The notes: generated from the letters alone by a model not told the origin. A stretch of DNA of 64,000 nucleotides from Paracoccus alkenifer (GCF_900108405.1 NZ_FNXG01000003.1:131501-195500); one strand, 5' to 3'. Positions 1 through 9,486 are shown, numbered from the stretch's first letter. Translations and numbers: made by a program.

Positions 1-2
1 CA

Positions 3-200
3 AAGGCGCTGGCCGCTGCCCTGCCCGGCGCCACGGCCACCGCCGACGGGCGGCTGCGGCTGGACTGTCCGCAGGCCGACAAGCTGGCGGTGCTGGCGCG
101 GATCGTCACCGCGCTGGGGCCGCAGATGGCCGATCTGGACGTGATCCCGCCCAGCCTCGAAGACATCTACACGAATTTCAGCCATAGGGACGGGTCATGA
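3..200 (+). CDS. nosF: NosF, copper ABC transporter ATP-binding subunit (3' end only)
   Basis: Only the last 65 codons are in the window; the gene enters from the left edge. The end reads ...PPSLEDIYTNFSHRDGS, and a PSLEDIY tail close to the C-terminus is usual for ABC ATPases of the NosF type. The stop overlaps the nosY start (ATGA at 197-200), which implies translational coupling. NosF energises the NosDFY complex, which takes part in building the copper centres of periplasmic nitrous oxide reductase. The ATP-binding motifs lie outside the window, so the name rests on the tail and on the nosY-nosL-nosX genes that follow. Confidence 0.8.
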   Translation, partial: KALAAALPGATATADGRLRLDCPQADKLAVLARIVTALGPQMADLDVIPPSLEDIYTNFSHRDGS

Positions 201-1018
201 GCCGCATCCTCGCCACCGCGGCATCCGAATTCCGCATCGCGTTGCGCAACCGCTGGGTGGCCATCGCCACGGCGCTGATGGTGCTGTTTTCGCTGGTGCT
301 GGCCGCCACGGGCGCCGCGCCGACCGGCGACGTGGGCGTGGACCCGCTGTCGGTCACGGTCGTGTCGCTGACCTCGCTGGCCGTTTATCTGGTGCCGCTG
401 CTGGCCCTGCTGATGAGCTTTGACGCCATCGCCGGCGAGGTCGAGCGCGGCACCCTGCCCCTGCTGCTGACCTATCCGGTGTCGCGGTTGCAGATCCTGC
501 TGGGCAAGCTGCTGGCGCATCTGGCGATCCTGACGCTGGCGCTGGTCTTGGGCTATGGCGCGGCGGGGGTGATGGCGTTCATCACCGACCCGGCCTCGAT
601 CACCGCGCTGCCGTCGCTGTGGCGGCTGATCTGGACCTCGGTCCTGCTGGGCGCGGCGTTTCTGGGGCTGGGCTATACGCTGTCGTCGCTGTCGAGGCGC
701 CCTTCGGGGGCGGCGGGGCTGGCGATGGGGCTGTGGCTGCTGTTCGTGGTGCTTTACGATCTGGGGCTGCTAGCGATGGTGGTCACCGACGGCGGCGGCG
801 CGCTGACCACCCATGTGCTGCCGGTGGCGCTGCTGGCCAACCCGGCCGATGCGTTCCGCCTGTTCAACCTGTCCGCCGCCCACGCCGTGGCCGAGGCCGG
901 CGGCATCGGCGGCGCCGCCCATGCCATTGCGCTGTGGAAATCCGCGGCCTCGCTGGTGCTGTGGCCGGTGGCGGCGCTGTTTCTGGCCTGGGCCGCATTC
1001 CGCAAGGTGACGCCATGA
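197..1018 (+). CDS. nosY: NosY, ABC-2 type permease for nitrous oxide reductase maturation
   Basis: 273 residues with about six hydrophobic segments, including an N-terminal one after the RIALRNRWVAIATALMV stretch and a conserved cytoplasmic piece EVERGTLPLLLTYPVSR typical of NosY/ABC-2 permeases. It is the membrane partner of NosF and NosD and is thought to move a sulfur or copper-related species needed for the CuZ site of NosZ. It overlaps both neighbours by four bases (ATGA), so nosF, nosY and nosL form one translationally coupled unit. The length matches the family. Confidence 0.9.
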   Translation: MSRILATAASEFRIALRNRWVAIATALMVLFSLVLAATGAAPTGDVGVDPLSVTVVSLTSLAVYLVPLLALLMSFDAIAGEVERGTLPLLLTYPVSRLQILLGKLLAHLAILTLALVLGYGAAGVMAFITDPASITALPSLWRLIWTSVLLGAAFLGLGYTLSSLSRRPSGAAGLAMGLWLLFVVLYDLGLLAMVVTDGGGALTTHVLPVALLANPADAFRLFNLSAAHAVAEAGGIGGAAHAIALWKSAASLVLWPVAALFLAWAAFRKVTP

Positions 1019-1578
1019 AGCTGCTGCCGCTTGCCCTGCTGCTGGCCGCCCTGACGCTGTCCGCCTGCAAGGAGGAGGTGGCGCAGGACATCGGCCCGCA
1101 GGAATTCACCGCCGAATCGCTGGGGCATTACTGCCAGATGAACCTGCTGGAACACCCCGGCCCCAAGGCGCAGGTGGTGCTTGAGGGGATGCCCACGCTG
1201 TTCTTCAGCCAGGTCCGCGACGCCGTCGCCTATACCCGCGCGCCCGAACAGATGGCCCCGATCCTTGCCGTCTATGTCAACGACATGGGTGCGCCCGGCG
1301 CCAGCTGGGACGTGCCCGGCGTGGGCAACTGGATCGACGCGAAAGCTGCGTTCTTCGTCGTCGGCTCGGCGCGCGAAGGCGGGATGGGCGCCCCCGAAAC
1401 CGTGCCGTTTTCCTCGCGCGAGGCCGCGCAGGCGTTTGCCGATGCCGAGGGCGGGACCGTGCTGGAACTGGGCGCGATCCGCGACGACATGGTGCTGGCC
1501 CCCGTCGACATGGGCGACGAGGATGATGACGATTACCTGCGGCGCCTGCGCGCCCTTTCCCAACCCGCCGGAGGTTGA
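1015..1578 (+). CDS. nosL: NosL, copper-binding lipoprotein
   Basis: 187 residues. The N-terminus is a lipoprotein signal peptide ending in LSAC, with the lipid-carrying Cys near residue 18. The C-x-M motif in HYCQMNL, the copper(I) ligand region of NosL proteins, follows within the first 50 residues. The protein ends in an acidic DEDDDD tract and a short basic tail. NosL delivers Cu(I) to the periplasmic nitrous oxide reductase assembly machinery. It starts inside the nosY stop codon and nosX begins one base after its own stop. Confidence 0.92.
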   Translation: MKLLPLALLLAALTLSACKEEVAQDIGPQEFTAESLGHYCQMNLLEHPGPKAQVVLEGMPTLFFSQVRDAVAYTRAPEQMAPILAVYVNDMGAPGASWDVPGVGNWIDAKAAFFVVGSAREGGMGAPETVPFSSREAAQAFADAEGGTVLELGAIRDDMVLAPVDMGDEDDDDYLRRLRALSQPAGG

Positions 1579-1579
1579 C

Positions 1580-2494
1580 ATGCTGACCCGCCGCCGCCTG
1601 CTGACGATTTCCGCCGCACTGGCCCTGACCCCCGCCGCCCTGCGCGCCGGCACCCCTCCGCCCGCCGAGCGGCTGTGGTCGGGGCAGGCGCTGGGGGCGC
1701 GCGCCTCGATCCGGCTTGCGCATCCCGACGCGCAGGCGATCTCGGGGCGGGTGCTGGCCGAGATCGACCGGCTGGAAAATATCCTTAGCCTTTACCGCCC
1801 GGACAGCGCGCTGGCGCGGCTGAACCGCGACGGCGCGCTGGACGCCCCGCCCTTTGAGCTGCTGGAATGCCTGTCGCTGGCCGGCGCGGTGCATGGCGCC
1901 AGCGGCGGGCGGTTCGACCCCAGCGTGCAGCCGCTGTGGGCGCTGTGGGCGGAATCGGCCGCCGCCGGCCACCAGCCCGCGCCCGCCGAGATCGCGGCCC
2001 GCCGTGCGGTCGTCGGCTGGGGCGGCGTGACGCTGGACAGCCGCCGCATCACCCTGCGCCCCGGGGCCGCGCTGACGCTGAACGGCATCGGCCAAGGCTA
2101 TGTCGCCGACCGCGTGGCCGCGCTGCTGACCGCCGAGGGGTTGAGCGAGATCCTGATCGACACCGGCGAATTCCGCGCCCTTGGCGGCCATCCGGGGGGC
2201 GGCGCGTGGCAGATCACGCTGGCAGCCGGCGGGCAGGTCGGGCTGTCGGGGCGGGCGCTGGCGACCTCATCGCCCTTGGGCACGACCTTTGATCAGGCGG
2301 GGCAGGACGGGCATATCATCGACCCCGCCACCGGCAGCCCCGTCGCCGCGGACTGGCGCGAGATCACGATCTCGGCCCCCTCGGCCGCGCTGGCCGATGC
2401 GCTGAGCACCGCCGCCTGCGTGACCCCCGACCGCGACGCAATCGCGGCGATGGTCGCGCAATTTCCCGGCGCGCGGGTCGAGGCTGCGGTGTAG
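1580..2494 (+). CDS. nosX: NosX, ApbE-family FMN transferase
   Basis: 304 residues. The N-terminus TRRRLLTISAALAL resembles a Tat signal, so the protein is probably exported. The ApbE fold is visible: EIDRLENILSLYRPDSALARLNR, a GRFDPSVQPLW segment, LNGIGQGYVADRVA and a late IIDPATGSP segment. ApbE proteins attach FMN covalently to target proteins; NosX flavinylates the N2O-respiration protein NosR. Its place directly behind nosL is the classical nosRZDFYLX end. The gene converges on the minus-strand flavin reductase with 10 bases between them. Confidence 0.9.
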   Translation: MLTRRRLLTISAALALTPAALRAGTPPPAERLWSGQALGARASIRLAHPDAQAISGRVLAEIDRLENILSLYRPDSALARLNRDGALDAPPFELLECLSLAGAVHGASGGRFDPSVQPLWALWAESAAAGHQPAPAEIAARRAVVGWGGVTLDSRRITLRPGAALTLNGIGQGYVADRVAALLTAEGLSEILIDTGEFRALGGHPGGGAWQITLAAGGQVGLSGRALATSSPLGTTFDQAGQDGHIIDPATGSPVAADWREITISAPSAALADALSTAACVTPDRDAIAAMVAQFPGARVEAAV

Positions 2495-2504
2495 GGGCCG
2501 CGTC

Positions 2505-3050
2505 CTAGCCCGCCACCGGCTCGAACGCGCCGAAGCGGCCGGCGGCGAACACCAGCGGGTGATCGTCCGGCCCGGCGATGGTCACCTGCGCCACCCGCCC
2601 GACCAGGATCGAGTGGTCGCCCCCGTCATGCGCCGCATGGGCGTGGCAGTCGAACCGCGCCGCCACCCCCGGGATCTCGGGCGTGCCCAGCAGGGTGCGG
2701 CCCAGCGCGATGCCCTTGAACCCTGCCCCGCCGCGGGTAAAGCGCAGGCAGGTATCCAGCTGCTCACCCCCCAGCACATGGATGGACCACGCCGGCGCCT
2801 GTGCAAAGATGTCGTGCCGGCTGGACGCCCGCGCCGGGCACCAAAGCACCAGCGGCGGGTCCAGCGACACGCTGGTAAAGCTGTTCACCGTCATCCCCTG
2901 CGGCCCGTCCGCGCCCTCGGCGGTGACGATGGTGACGCCGGTGGCAAAGCGGCCCAGCGCCTCGCGGAACAGGCGGGCGGCCTCGGTGTCGGGGCGAAAG
3001 CTGATGGCGTCGGCCAGCCGGTCCAGCGTCTCGGGGGTCAGTCTTTTCAT
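2505..3050 (-). CDS. Flavin reductase family protein (FMN-binding split barrel)
   Basis: 181 residues. [19 protein letters not shown] at the start and [19 protein letters not shown] in the middle are the hallmark pieces of the flavin reductase-like split-barrel domain (HpaC/RutF/ActVB group). Such enzymes reduce FMN or FAD with NAD(P)H, often for a partner monooxygenase, but no monooxygenase gene is adjacent, so the partner is unknown. The start overlaps the upstream phosphatase stop by four bases (ATGA), suggesting co-transcription with the inositol-phosphatase family gene. Confidence 0.85.
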   Translation of the reverse strand: MKRLTPETLDRLADAISFRPDTEAARLFREALGRFATGVTIVTAEGADGPQGMTVNSFTSVSLDPPLVLWCPARASSRHDIFAQAPAWSIHVLGGEQLDTCLRFTRGGAGFKGIALGRTLLGTPEIPGVAARFDCHAHAAHDGGDHSILVGRVAQVTIAGPDDHPLVFAAGRFGAFEPVAG

Positions 3051-3856
3051 TCAGCGGTCCCTTTGTTCCGGCCGGGCGGCAGCACCACCAGCGCGCCCAT
3101 GATTTCGGCGTGCAGGGCCGGCGCAGCCACGACCAGCCCGTCGCCCAAGGGCGGCATCTGGTTGAAGCGAAAGCCCTGCCCGCCCCGGTCCGTCACCACG
3201 CAGCCCGCGCATCCCGCAATCAGCGAGGCCGCCGCCACATCCCATTCCCACACCGGCCGCATCGACAGCACCGCATCGAACTGCCCGTCCGCCACCATGC
3301 AGAACCGCGAGGCAAGCGAGGGCCGGAACGCGCGCCTGACCGCAGGCGCCACGCCGCCGCGCCAGAACCCGGGGTCCAGCGAGGATTTCGCGGTCAGCAC
3401 CCGGGCGCCCGCCAGCGGCACGGCCTCGGCCCGGATGGGTTCGTCGTTGCGGGTGGCCGGGCCGCCCGCGCAGGCGGCATAGGTGACGCCGCGCGCCGGC
3501 TGGTGGACCACCCCGGCGATGGGGCGGCCGTTTTCCACCACCGCCACGGCGACGGCGAAGCCGTCCTGCCCCTCGATAAAGGCGCGGGTGCCGTCGATCG
3601 GGTCGATGATGAACACGCGGGCAGCACTGGCGCGCGCGGCGCTGTCGGGGCTTTCCTCGGACAGCCAGCCGTAATCGGGGCGGGCGGCGCGCAGCAGCCG
3701 CTCAAGCTCGGTGTTGACGGCCAGATCGGCCTCGGACACCGGGCCTGCGCCCTGCGGCTTTTCCCAATGCCGAAAGCGGCCGCGCCAATGGGCCAGCGCG
3801 ATTTCGCCGGCCGCAACCGCGGCCTGCCGGATCAGGGCAAGGTCACTCTCCGGCAA
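3047..3856 (-). CDS. Inositol monophosphatase family phosphatase (CysQ- or HisN-like)
   Basis: 269 residues with the lithium-sensitive phosphatase motifs: SEES near residue 68, the metal site [12 protein letters not shown] near residue 86, and [16 protein letters not shown] near residue 200. These hold Mg2+ and the substrate phosphate. The substrate cannot be fixed from sequence alone: 3'(2'),5'-bisphosphate nucleotidase (CysQ) is the likeliest, histidinol-phosphatase possible. The first start after an in-frame stop is a TTG at 3856, so the gene appears to begin with TTG inside the end of pmbA (14-base overlap). Confidence 0.82.
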   Translation of the reverse strand: MPESDLALIRQAAVAAGEIALAHWRGRFRHWEKPQGAGPVSEADLAVNTELERLLRAARPDYGWLSEESPDSAARASAARVFIIDPIDGTRAFIEGQDGFAVAVAVVENGRPIAGVVHQPARGVTYAACAGGPATRNDEPIRAEAVPLAGARVLTAKSSLDPGFWRGGVAPAVRRAFRPSLASRFCMVADGQFDAVLSMRPVWEWDVAAASLIAGCAGCVVTDRGGQGFRFNQMPPLGDGLVVAAPALHAEIMGALVVLPPGRNKGTAE

Positions 3857-5204
3857 CGGTCATGCCCTCGACAAGCAGGCTGGGCACGCGCAGGCTGCGC
3901 CAGTCGGGCAGGTCGTCGGCGGCGACCATCAGCATCAGCATCTCGCGCAGGTTGCCGGCGATGGTGCATTCGTTGACCGGATAGGCGATTTCGCCGTTTT
4001 CCACCCAGAACCCGGCGGCGCCGCGCGAATAATCCCCGGTGGTCGCGTTGATCGAGGCCCCCAGCATCGAGGTCACCACCAGCCCGCGCCCCATCTCGCG
4101 GATCAGCTCATCGGGCGAGGCGGTGCCTGCGGTCAGCGTCACATTGCTGGTCCCCGGCGAGGGCGGCGACGAGGTGCCGCGCACCGCGCTGGCGGTCGAG
4201 GCCATGCCCAGCTTGCGCGCGGTCGCCAGATCCAGCGTCCAGCCCTGCAATTCGCCCGCCTCGACGATCAGCCGGGGCGCGGTGCGCAGCCCCTCGCCGT
4301 CAAAGGGGCGCGAGGCCCCATGGCGCGGGCGGCGCGGATCCTCGGCCAGGTCCATGCCCGCGGGCAGCACCGGCTGGCCCAGGTCGTTGCGCAGCCAGCT
4401 GGACCCGCGCGCCACCGCGCTGCCGTTCACCGCCCCCAGCAGATGCGAGATCAGCGTGCCCGCAACGCGTTCGTCGTAAAGGATCGGAAAGGCCCCGGTT
4501 GGCGGCTTGCGCGCGCCCTGCCGCGCCACGGTGCGTTCGCCCGCCAGCCGCCCGATGTCTTCGGGGGTGGGCAGATCCGCGGCCCAGACCCGCGATTCGC
4601 CGGCCCAGTCGCGTTCCATCCCCAGCCCCTCGCCGGTGATGGCGACGGCGGAAATCCCGTGGCTGCTGCGCCCGTAGCCGGCCGAAAACCCGTTGCTGGC
4701 CGCCAGCCAGATGCGGCGCTGCACCGCCGAGGCGCTGGCCGATTCGGCCATGCTGACGCCATCGACCGCCAGCGCCGCGGCCTCGGCCCGCAGGGCAAGT
4801 TCCAGCAGCGCGGGGGGGTCGGGCAGCGGCTGTTCGTCGTCCAGCTGCAAAGGCCCCGCGTCGGTATCCGTGGCCAGCTGGTCGGGATGCGCCAGCCCGA
4901 CATGATCATCCACCGGCGCCTCGCGCGCCATGGCGACGGCGCGTTCCGCCATTTCCGCCAGCGTCCGGTCCGAGGTCTCGCTGGCCGAAACGCAAGCCTG
5001 CCGCCCGCCCAGGATCACGCGCAGGCCGATCTCGATTCCCTCGGCCCGCTCGGCGTGTTCCAGCGCGCCTTGCCGCACCTCGACCGACAGCGCGGTCCCC
5101 GAGGTGGCGATGGCATCGGCCTCGTCCGCGCCGGCGGCGCGCGCGGCCGCGATCAGCGCATCGGTCAGCCGGGCCAGATCAGAGGGGGAATCGGTTCGAG
5201 TCAT
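3843..5204 (-). CDS. pmbA: PmbA/TldE metallopeptidase-like protein
   Basis: 453 residues counted from the ATG at 5204; a longer reading with 18 more residues is possible, but the ATG has a purine-rich AAAGGCGGC upstream. The N-terminal half has the TldD/PmbA fold signature, with EVRQGALEHAERAEGIEIGLRV and DRTLAEMAERAVAMA. The C-terminal half has GAVNGSAVARGSSWL and GASINATTGDYSRGAAGFWVENG. PmbA acts with TldD in proteolytic maturation of small peptides such as microcins and in degrading the CcdA antitoxin. No tldD is nearby. Confidence 0.88.
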   Translation of the reverse strand: MTRTDSPSDLARLTDALIAAARAAGADEADAIATSGTALSVEVRQGALEHAERAEGIEIGLRVILGGRQACVSASETSDRTLAEMAERAVAMAREAPVDDHVGLAHPDQLATDTDAGPLQLDDEQPLPDPPALLELALRAEAAALAVDGVSMAESASASAVQRRIWLAASNGFSAGYGRSSHGISAVAITGEGLGMERDWAGESRVWAADLPTPEDIGRLAGERTVARQGARKPPTGAFPILYDERVAGTLISHLLGAVNGSAVARGSSWLRNDLGQPVLPAGMDLAEDPRRPRHGASRPFDGEGLRTAPRLIVEAGELQGWTLDLATARKLGMASTASAVRGTSSPPSPGTSNVTLTAGTASPDELIREMGRGLVVTSMLGASINATTGDYSRGAAGFWVENGEIAYPVNECTIAGNLREMLMLMVAADDLPDWRSLRVPSLLVEGMTVAGE

Positions 5205-5279
5205 GCAGCCGCCTTTTCGTCGAAGCGAAAGGGCCGGACACAGGCCCGGCCCCCGCAATTTCGCCCATATGGCGCGGTG

Positions 5280-6809
5280 TTATTGCACCTGCTGCCCGTT
5301 GGCAAAGATTCCGCCGTCCTCGCGGAACTCGAATTCGCTGACCAGCGCGTCGCCGCCCTCGGGTGCGGGGCGCGCGAACATCGCCAGCATCATGCGATAG
5401 CTCATCACCTCTTCGTTACCGACAACGCCGAGCTGCACCAGGCGGTCGATCAGCCCGTTCAGCCCCTCGATCCGGGCGTTCAGATGGCCGACGGGCTGGG
5501 TCACGTCGCCGCCTTCGGGGATGCGCAGCTCGCCCGAGCTGTCAAAGCTGGCCCCGACCGCCGACAGCGCGATCTTGTTCAGCGCGACCTCGACCGGCTC
5601 GAAGGGCTGGTCGGATTCGTCGTTGCCCGCCGCCTCGGCCAGCGCGGGGTCGAACAGGTCCATGGCCAGACGCACCAGCCCGGTGACGTCCACGTCAATA
5701 CTGGCGGGGTCGCGCGGCAGCACCCGCTCGGCGTCGAACAGATCCCAGATGGCGTCGCCAAGGGTCAGCTTGCCGATGGAATAGGCCAGCTTGAAGGGCG
5801 CCGGCTCGTCCGATTTCAACACCGGCACCTGGATGTCAAAGGTGGTCTCGGCCAGCGAATAGGCGATCGGGCCGGGGATGTCGGGGATCGTCAACTCGAC
5901 CGCGGTCGCGTCGATTGCGCCCTGGTATTTCAGCCCCTGCGCGCCAAGGCCAACGGAAAGCTCGGTCCCGTCGATCGTATACCCGCCGACGACCTGCCTG
6001 GTTTCGCCATCGTCGTCGGTGCCGGAAAAGTCGAAATCGAAACGCCCGGTGCCGACGGCAAAGGTGGCGTCGACGTCCATCCCGCCGCGCAGCGCCGCGG
6101 CCATGTCTTCGCTGGGGTTGAGGTCAAGCGGCAACACCCCGGCCGAGGCCCCGCGCAGATCGTCCAGCCCGCCGGTGACCTTGATGCTGACCGGGTCGCC
6201 GTCGTCGTCGTTCAGGTTGCTGAGATCGGCGTCCACCGTCATCCGGTCCGCCGCGATCTCGGCCGCAAAGCGCAGCGCGTCGGTGCGGGTGATCTGCTGC
6301 TTGCTGGTCAGGTTGGCAAGGGCCAGCGCCACCGGCACATCCTTGGTGTCGCCATCGACGGTCACGGTTTGCAGCGCGACCACGACTTCGCCCATGCGGC
6401 TTTCATGGGCCATGTCCTCGGCCGAGCCGCTGCTGACGATGTCCGCGTCGCGGGTGGTCAGCGCGCCGATCAGCGTCACGTCGTCGCCGTCGGCATCGAA
6501 TGCCGCCGTGATCGGGATGGTTTCGGACATGGTGGTGCGCACCCGCCCGTCGCCGGTGGCCTGCATCGAGATTTCCGGCACGACCACACGCAGGTCCATC
6601 GCCGGCTCGGCCGCCTGATAGGCAAGGGCGACATCGCGCAGGGTCAGGGTATCGCCGGCCTCTTCGCGTGCACCTTCGGTTACGCTGTAGCCGTTCGCCT
6701 GGTAATATTCGACCCAGTTCTGCCACACTTCGGCCGGCGACACGTCGGCGAATGCAGGGACCGTCAACGCAAGGACGGCAAGGGTTGAGGTGGCGGTCCG
6801 CAAAGGCAT
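5280..6809 (-). CDS. DUF2125 domain-containing exported protein
   Basis: 509 residues. The N-terminus has a clear signal peptide (TATSTLAVLALTVPAFA, cleavage near residue 22), so the protein is periplasmic or envelope-bound. The body is acidic and beta-rich with many DGxxxxV and GxFDFDFSG segments, as in DUF2125 proteins of Rhodobacterales. The family has no assigned function. It is a single gene, 75 bases upstream of pmbA and divergent from the enoyl-CoA hydratase gene. The family call is from memory of the pattern and fits length and composition. Confidence 0.75.
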   Translation of the reverse strand: MPLRTATSTLAVLALTVPAFADVSPAEVWQNWVEYYQANGYSVTEGAREEAGDTLTLRDVALAYQAAEPAMDLRVVVPEISMQATGDGRVRTTMSETIPITAAFDADGDDVTLIGALTTRDADIVSSGSAEDMAHESRMGEVVVALQTVTVDGDTKDVPVALALANLTSKQQITRTDALRFAAEIAADRMTVDADLSNLNDDDGDPVSIKVTGGLDDLRGASAGVLPLDLNPSEDMAAALRGGMDVDATFAVGTGRFDFDFSGTDDDGETRQVVGGYTIDGTELSVGLGAQGLKYQGAIDATAVELTIPDIPGPIAYSLAETTFDIQVPVLKSDEPAPFKLAYSIGKLTLGDAIWDLFDAERVLPRDPASIDVDVTGLVRLAMDLFDPALAEAAGNDESDQPFEPVEVALNKIALSAVGASFDSSGELRIPEGGDVTQPVGHLNARIEGLNGLIDRLVQLGVVGNEEVMSYRMMLAMFARPAPEGGDALVSEFEFREDGGIFANGQQVQ

Positions 6810-6891
6810 GAATCGGTTCCTTTAGAATGTGTGGCGTTGCGACGCGCGCCGAACATTGCATAATCCGGCGCCGTGACCAAGGGAGGCAGTC

Positions 6892-7518
6892 TTGATTCAA
6901 ACACATGGCCCGCAGGACGGGTTCGCGACCATCACGCTGAACCGCCCGGACAAGGCGAATGCGCTGACTGCAACGATGATTTCGGACCTGACCGGCGCCT
7001 TTCAGGCCGCGGTTCAGGCGGGCGCGCGGGCGATCATGCTGACCGGACGGGGCAAGGTGTTTTCCGCCGGCGCGGATCTTGAGGCGGCGCGGGCCGGGCT
7101 TGCGACCTCGCCCCTGTGGGAGGAGCTGTCGACCGCCATCGCCGAGGCGCCGGCGCTGACCATCGCCGCGCTGAACGGCACCGCGGCAGGCGGATCGCTG
7201 GGGATGGTGCTGGCCTGCGACCTGCGCATCGCGGTGCCGGGGGCAAAGATCTTTTACCCGGTGATGAAGCTGGGGTTCCTGCCCCAGCCCTCGGACCCCG
7301 GGCGGCTGCGGGCGCTGGTCGGGCCGTCGCGGGCCGCGGCGATCCTGATGGCCGGGCAGCGGGTCGAGGCGGAAGCCGCGCTGTCATGGGGACTGCTGGA
7401 CCGCATCACCCCCGAGGACGGGCTGGAGGCCGCCGCCCGCGAACTGGCGGCGGATGCGCTGGGGGCATCGGCCCAGCATGTGGCGGGGATCAAGCGGATG
7501 ATTGCCGGGCGCGGCTAG
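6892..7518 (+). CDS. Enoyl-CoA hydratase/isomerase family protein
   Basis: 208 residues, shorter than the usual 255-260 of crotonases because the C-terminal helical part is missing. It begins with TTG behind a good GGGAGG site five bases upstream. Crotonase hallmarks are present: TLNRPDKANAL near residue 17, RGKVFSAGADL near residue 50 (oxyanion hole), and ALNGTAAGGSLGMVLACDLRI near residue 85. The usual glutamate of the second active-site segment is replaced in FLPQPSDPGRL, so true hydratase activity is uncertain. It is a lone gene divergent from the DUF2125 gene. Confidence 0.82.
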   Translation: MIQTHGPQDGFATITLNRPDKANALTATMISDLTGAFQAAVQAGARAIMLTGRGKVFSAGADLEAARAGLATSPLWEELSTAIAEAPALTIAALNGTAAGGSLGMVLACDLRIAVPGAKIFYPVMKLGFLPQPSDPGRLRALVGPSRAAAILMAGQRVEAEAALSWGLLDRITPEDGLEAAARELAADALGASAQHVAGIKRMIAGRG

Positions 7519-7602
7519 GCAGGTGCGCGGGGTTTGCGGGGGGGACGCGGGCGGCACTGCCCCGCCCCCGATCCGGCGAGGGCACGGGCGGCCGGGCTGC
7601 AT

Positions 7603-7629
7603 GGGTATTTGGGCCAGAAAGAAGTCCCT
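7603..7629 (+). repeat. Copy 1 of a dispersed GGATATTT/AAATATCC repeat
   Basis: GGGTATTTGGGCCAGAAAGA and the bases after it sit in the 128-base convergent gap between the enoyl-CoA hydratase and ybaN genes. The same string recurs on the opposite strand at 35466-35490. Placement between convergent genes fits a terminator-associated or REP-like role. See the finding on the repeat family. Confidence 0.6.
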
Positions 7630-7646
7630 GCCGCCTGGACCTTGGG

Positions 7647-8009
7647 TCACATCGCGGGCGGAGGGTTGGCGCGGGTCAGGATGAACAGCGCCGCCACCAG
7701 CAGGATCATCAGCTGGATCGTCCAGTAGAACAGCGGCAGGATGAACCAGCTGATGCTGAGCCCGACCGCCATGCTGCCCACCGCGATCAGCTTGATCCGC
7801 GGGTCGATGGCGCGATGTTCCTGCCACTCGCGGATCTGCGGGCCGAAGACGCGGTGCTTCATCAGCATGTTGTGAAACCGTGGCGACGAGCGGTTGAAGC
7901 TGAAGGCCGCCAGCAGCACAAAGGGCACCGTCGGCAGCACCGGCAGCACCATCCCGGCAAATGCCAGGATGATGCCCAGAACTCCGACCGTGCCCCAGAA
8001 GATCCGCAT
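7647..8009 (-). CDS. ybaN: YbaN/DUF454 family small membrane protein
   Basis: 120 residues with an N-terminal hydrophobic hairpin (WGTVGVLGIILAFAGMVLPVLPTVPFVLLAAFSF) and a C-terminal pair of membrane segments (IAVGSMAVGLSISWFILPLFYW and IQLMILLVAALFIL). LPTTPF-like LPTVPF and the FNRSSPRFHNML segment are typical of DUF454. It is an inner-membrane protein of unknown function. Its start overlaps the ahcY stop (ATGA), so it is probably the second gene of an ahcY operon. Confidence 0.85.
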   Translation of the reverse strand: MRIFWGTVGVLGIILAFAGMVLPVLPTVPFVLLAAFSFNRSSPRFHNMLMKHRVFGPQIREWQEHRAIDPRIKLIAVGSMAVGLSISWFILPLFYWTIQLMILLVAALFILTRANPPPAM

Positions 8010-9415
8010 CAGTAGCGGTAATGCTCCGACTTGTAGGGGCCCTTGACGGGAACCCCGATGTAATCCGCCTGTTCGGGGCGCAGTTCGGTCAGTTGCACCC
8101 CGATCTTGTCGAGATGCAGCCGCGCGACCTTTTCATCCAGCGCCTTGGGCAGGATATAGACACCCGGGCGGTATTCGTCACCCTTGGTCCACAGTTCGAT
8201 CTGCGCCAATACCTGATTCGTGAAGCTGGCCGACATCACGAAGCTGGGATGACCCGTGGCGTTGCCCAGATTCAGCAGCCGGCCCTGCGACAGCAGGATG
8301 ATGCGGTTGCCCGAGGGCATCTCGATCAGGTCCACCTGGTCCTTGACGTTGGTCCATTTGTGGTTTTTCAGCGCGGCGACCTGAATTTCATTGTCGAAAT
8401 GGCCGATGTTGCCGACGATGGCCATGTCCTTCATCGCGCGCATGTGCTCGATGCGGATCACGTCCTTGTTGCCGGTGGTGGTGACAAAGATGTCCGCGGT
8501 CGAGGCCACGTCTTCGAGCCGGACCACCTCGAACCCGTCCATCGCGGCCTGAAGTGCGCAGATCGGGTCGATTTCGGTCACCTTGACCCGGGCGCCGGCC
8601 CCGGCGAGCGAGGCGGCCGAGCCCTTGCCCACGTCGCCGTAGCCGCAGACCACCGCGACCTTGCCGGCCAGCATCACGTCGGTGGCGCGGCGGATGCCGT
8701 CGACCAGCGATTCCTTGCAGCCGTATTTGTTGTCGAATTTCGACTTGGTGACGCTGTCGTTCACGTTGATCGCCGGGAACGGCAGCTGCCCCTGCTTGTG
8801 CAGTTCGTAAAGCCGATGCACGCCGGTGGTGGTTTCCTCGGACACGCCGCGGATCGCGTCGCGCTGGCGGGCGAACCAGCCGGGGGTTTCAGCCATGCGC
8901 TTGCGGATCTGGGCAAACAGGGCCTCTTCCTCTTCCGACGTGGGGGTGGCGATCAGAGAGGTTTCCCCCGCCTCGACCCGTGCGCCCAGCAGCACATACA
9001 TGGTAGCGTCGCCGCCGTCGTCGAGGATCATGTTCGCCGTGCCGTCCGCGAACTGAAAGATGCGGTCGGTATAGGACCAGTATTCCTCAAGCGTTTCGCC
9101 CTTGATCGCAAACACCGGCACGCCCGATTCCGCGATCGCCGCCGCCGCGTGATCCTGGGTCGAATAGATGTTGCACGACGCCCAGCGCACATCCGCGCCC
9201 AGCGCCACCAGCGTCTCGATCAGCACGCCGGTCTGGATGGTCATGTGCAGGCTGCCGGCGATACGCGCGCCGGCCAGCGGTTTCGTCGCGCCGAATTCCT
9301 CGCGCAGGGCCATGAGGCCGGGCATTTCCGTCTGGGCGATATCCAGTTCCTTGCGCCCGAAAGCGGCAAGAGAAAGGTCACGAACAACATGATCTTGGGG
9401 GGCAGCCTGACTCAT
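8009..9415 (-). CDS. ahcY: Adenosylhomocysteinase (S-adenosyl-L-homocysteine hydrolase)
   Basis: 468 residues from the ATG at 9415, which has GCGAGG six bases upstream; the open frame continues further but the extension is not protein-like. Conserved pieces: [18 protein letters not shown] near residue 45, [17 protein letters not shown] (active-site Lys and Asp), and the NAD-binding [13 protein letters not shown] near residue 255. It ends in the standard KSEHYRY. The enzyme splits SAH to adenosine and homocysteine and so keeps methylation running. I looked for a SAH riboswitch in the 71-base leader and saw none. Confidence 0.97.
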   Translation of the reverse strand: MSQAAPQDHVVRDLSLAAFGRKELDIAQTEMPGLMALREEFGATKPLAGARIAGSLHMTIQTGVLIETLVALGADVRWASCNIYSTQDHAAAAIAESGVPVFAIKGETLEEYWSYTDRIFQFADGTANMILDDGGDATMYVLLGARVEAGETSLIATPTSEEEEALFAQIRKRMAETPGWFARQRDAIRGVSEETTTGVHRLYELHKQGQLPFPAINVNDSVTKSKFDNKYGCKESLVDGIRRATDVMLAGKVAVVCGYGDVGKGSAASLAGAGARVKVTEIDPICALQAAMDGFEVVRLEDVASTADIFVTTTGNKDVIRIEHMRAMKDMAIVGNIGHFDNEIQVAALKNHKWTNVKDQVDLIEMPSGNRIILLSQGRLLNLGNATGHPSFVMSASFTNQVLAQIELWTKGDEYRPGVYILPKALDEKVARLHLDKIGVQLTELRPEQADYIGVPVKGPYKSEHYRY

Positions 9416-9486
9416 CTGAACCTCGCACAATGGGAATGCGGCGGGATTGTCACAGTCGGGGCGCGAAAGCAACGCGCGCGGCCGCC

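Noticed and set aside
3711-6788. 1025-codon open frame on the plus strand
   Set aside because: It is antisense to pmbA and the DUF2125 gene, rich in Arg, Gln, Gly and His, and has no family motif; a GC-rich shadow frame.
9416-9486. Possible SAH or SAM/SAH riboswitch before ahcY
   Set aside because: The 71-base leader has neither the conserved SAH aptamer core nor the SAM/SAH hairpin pattern.
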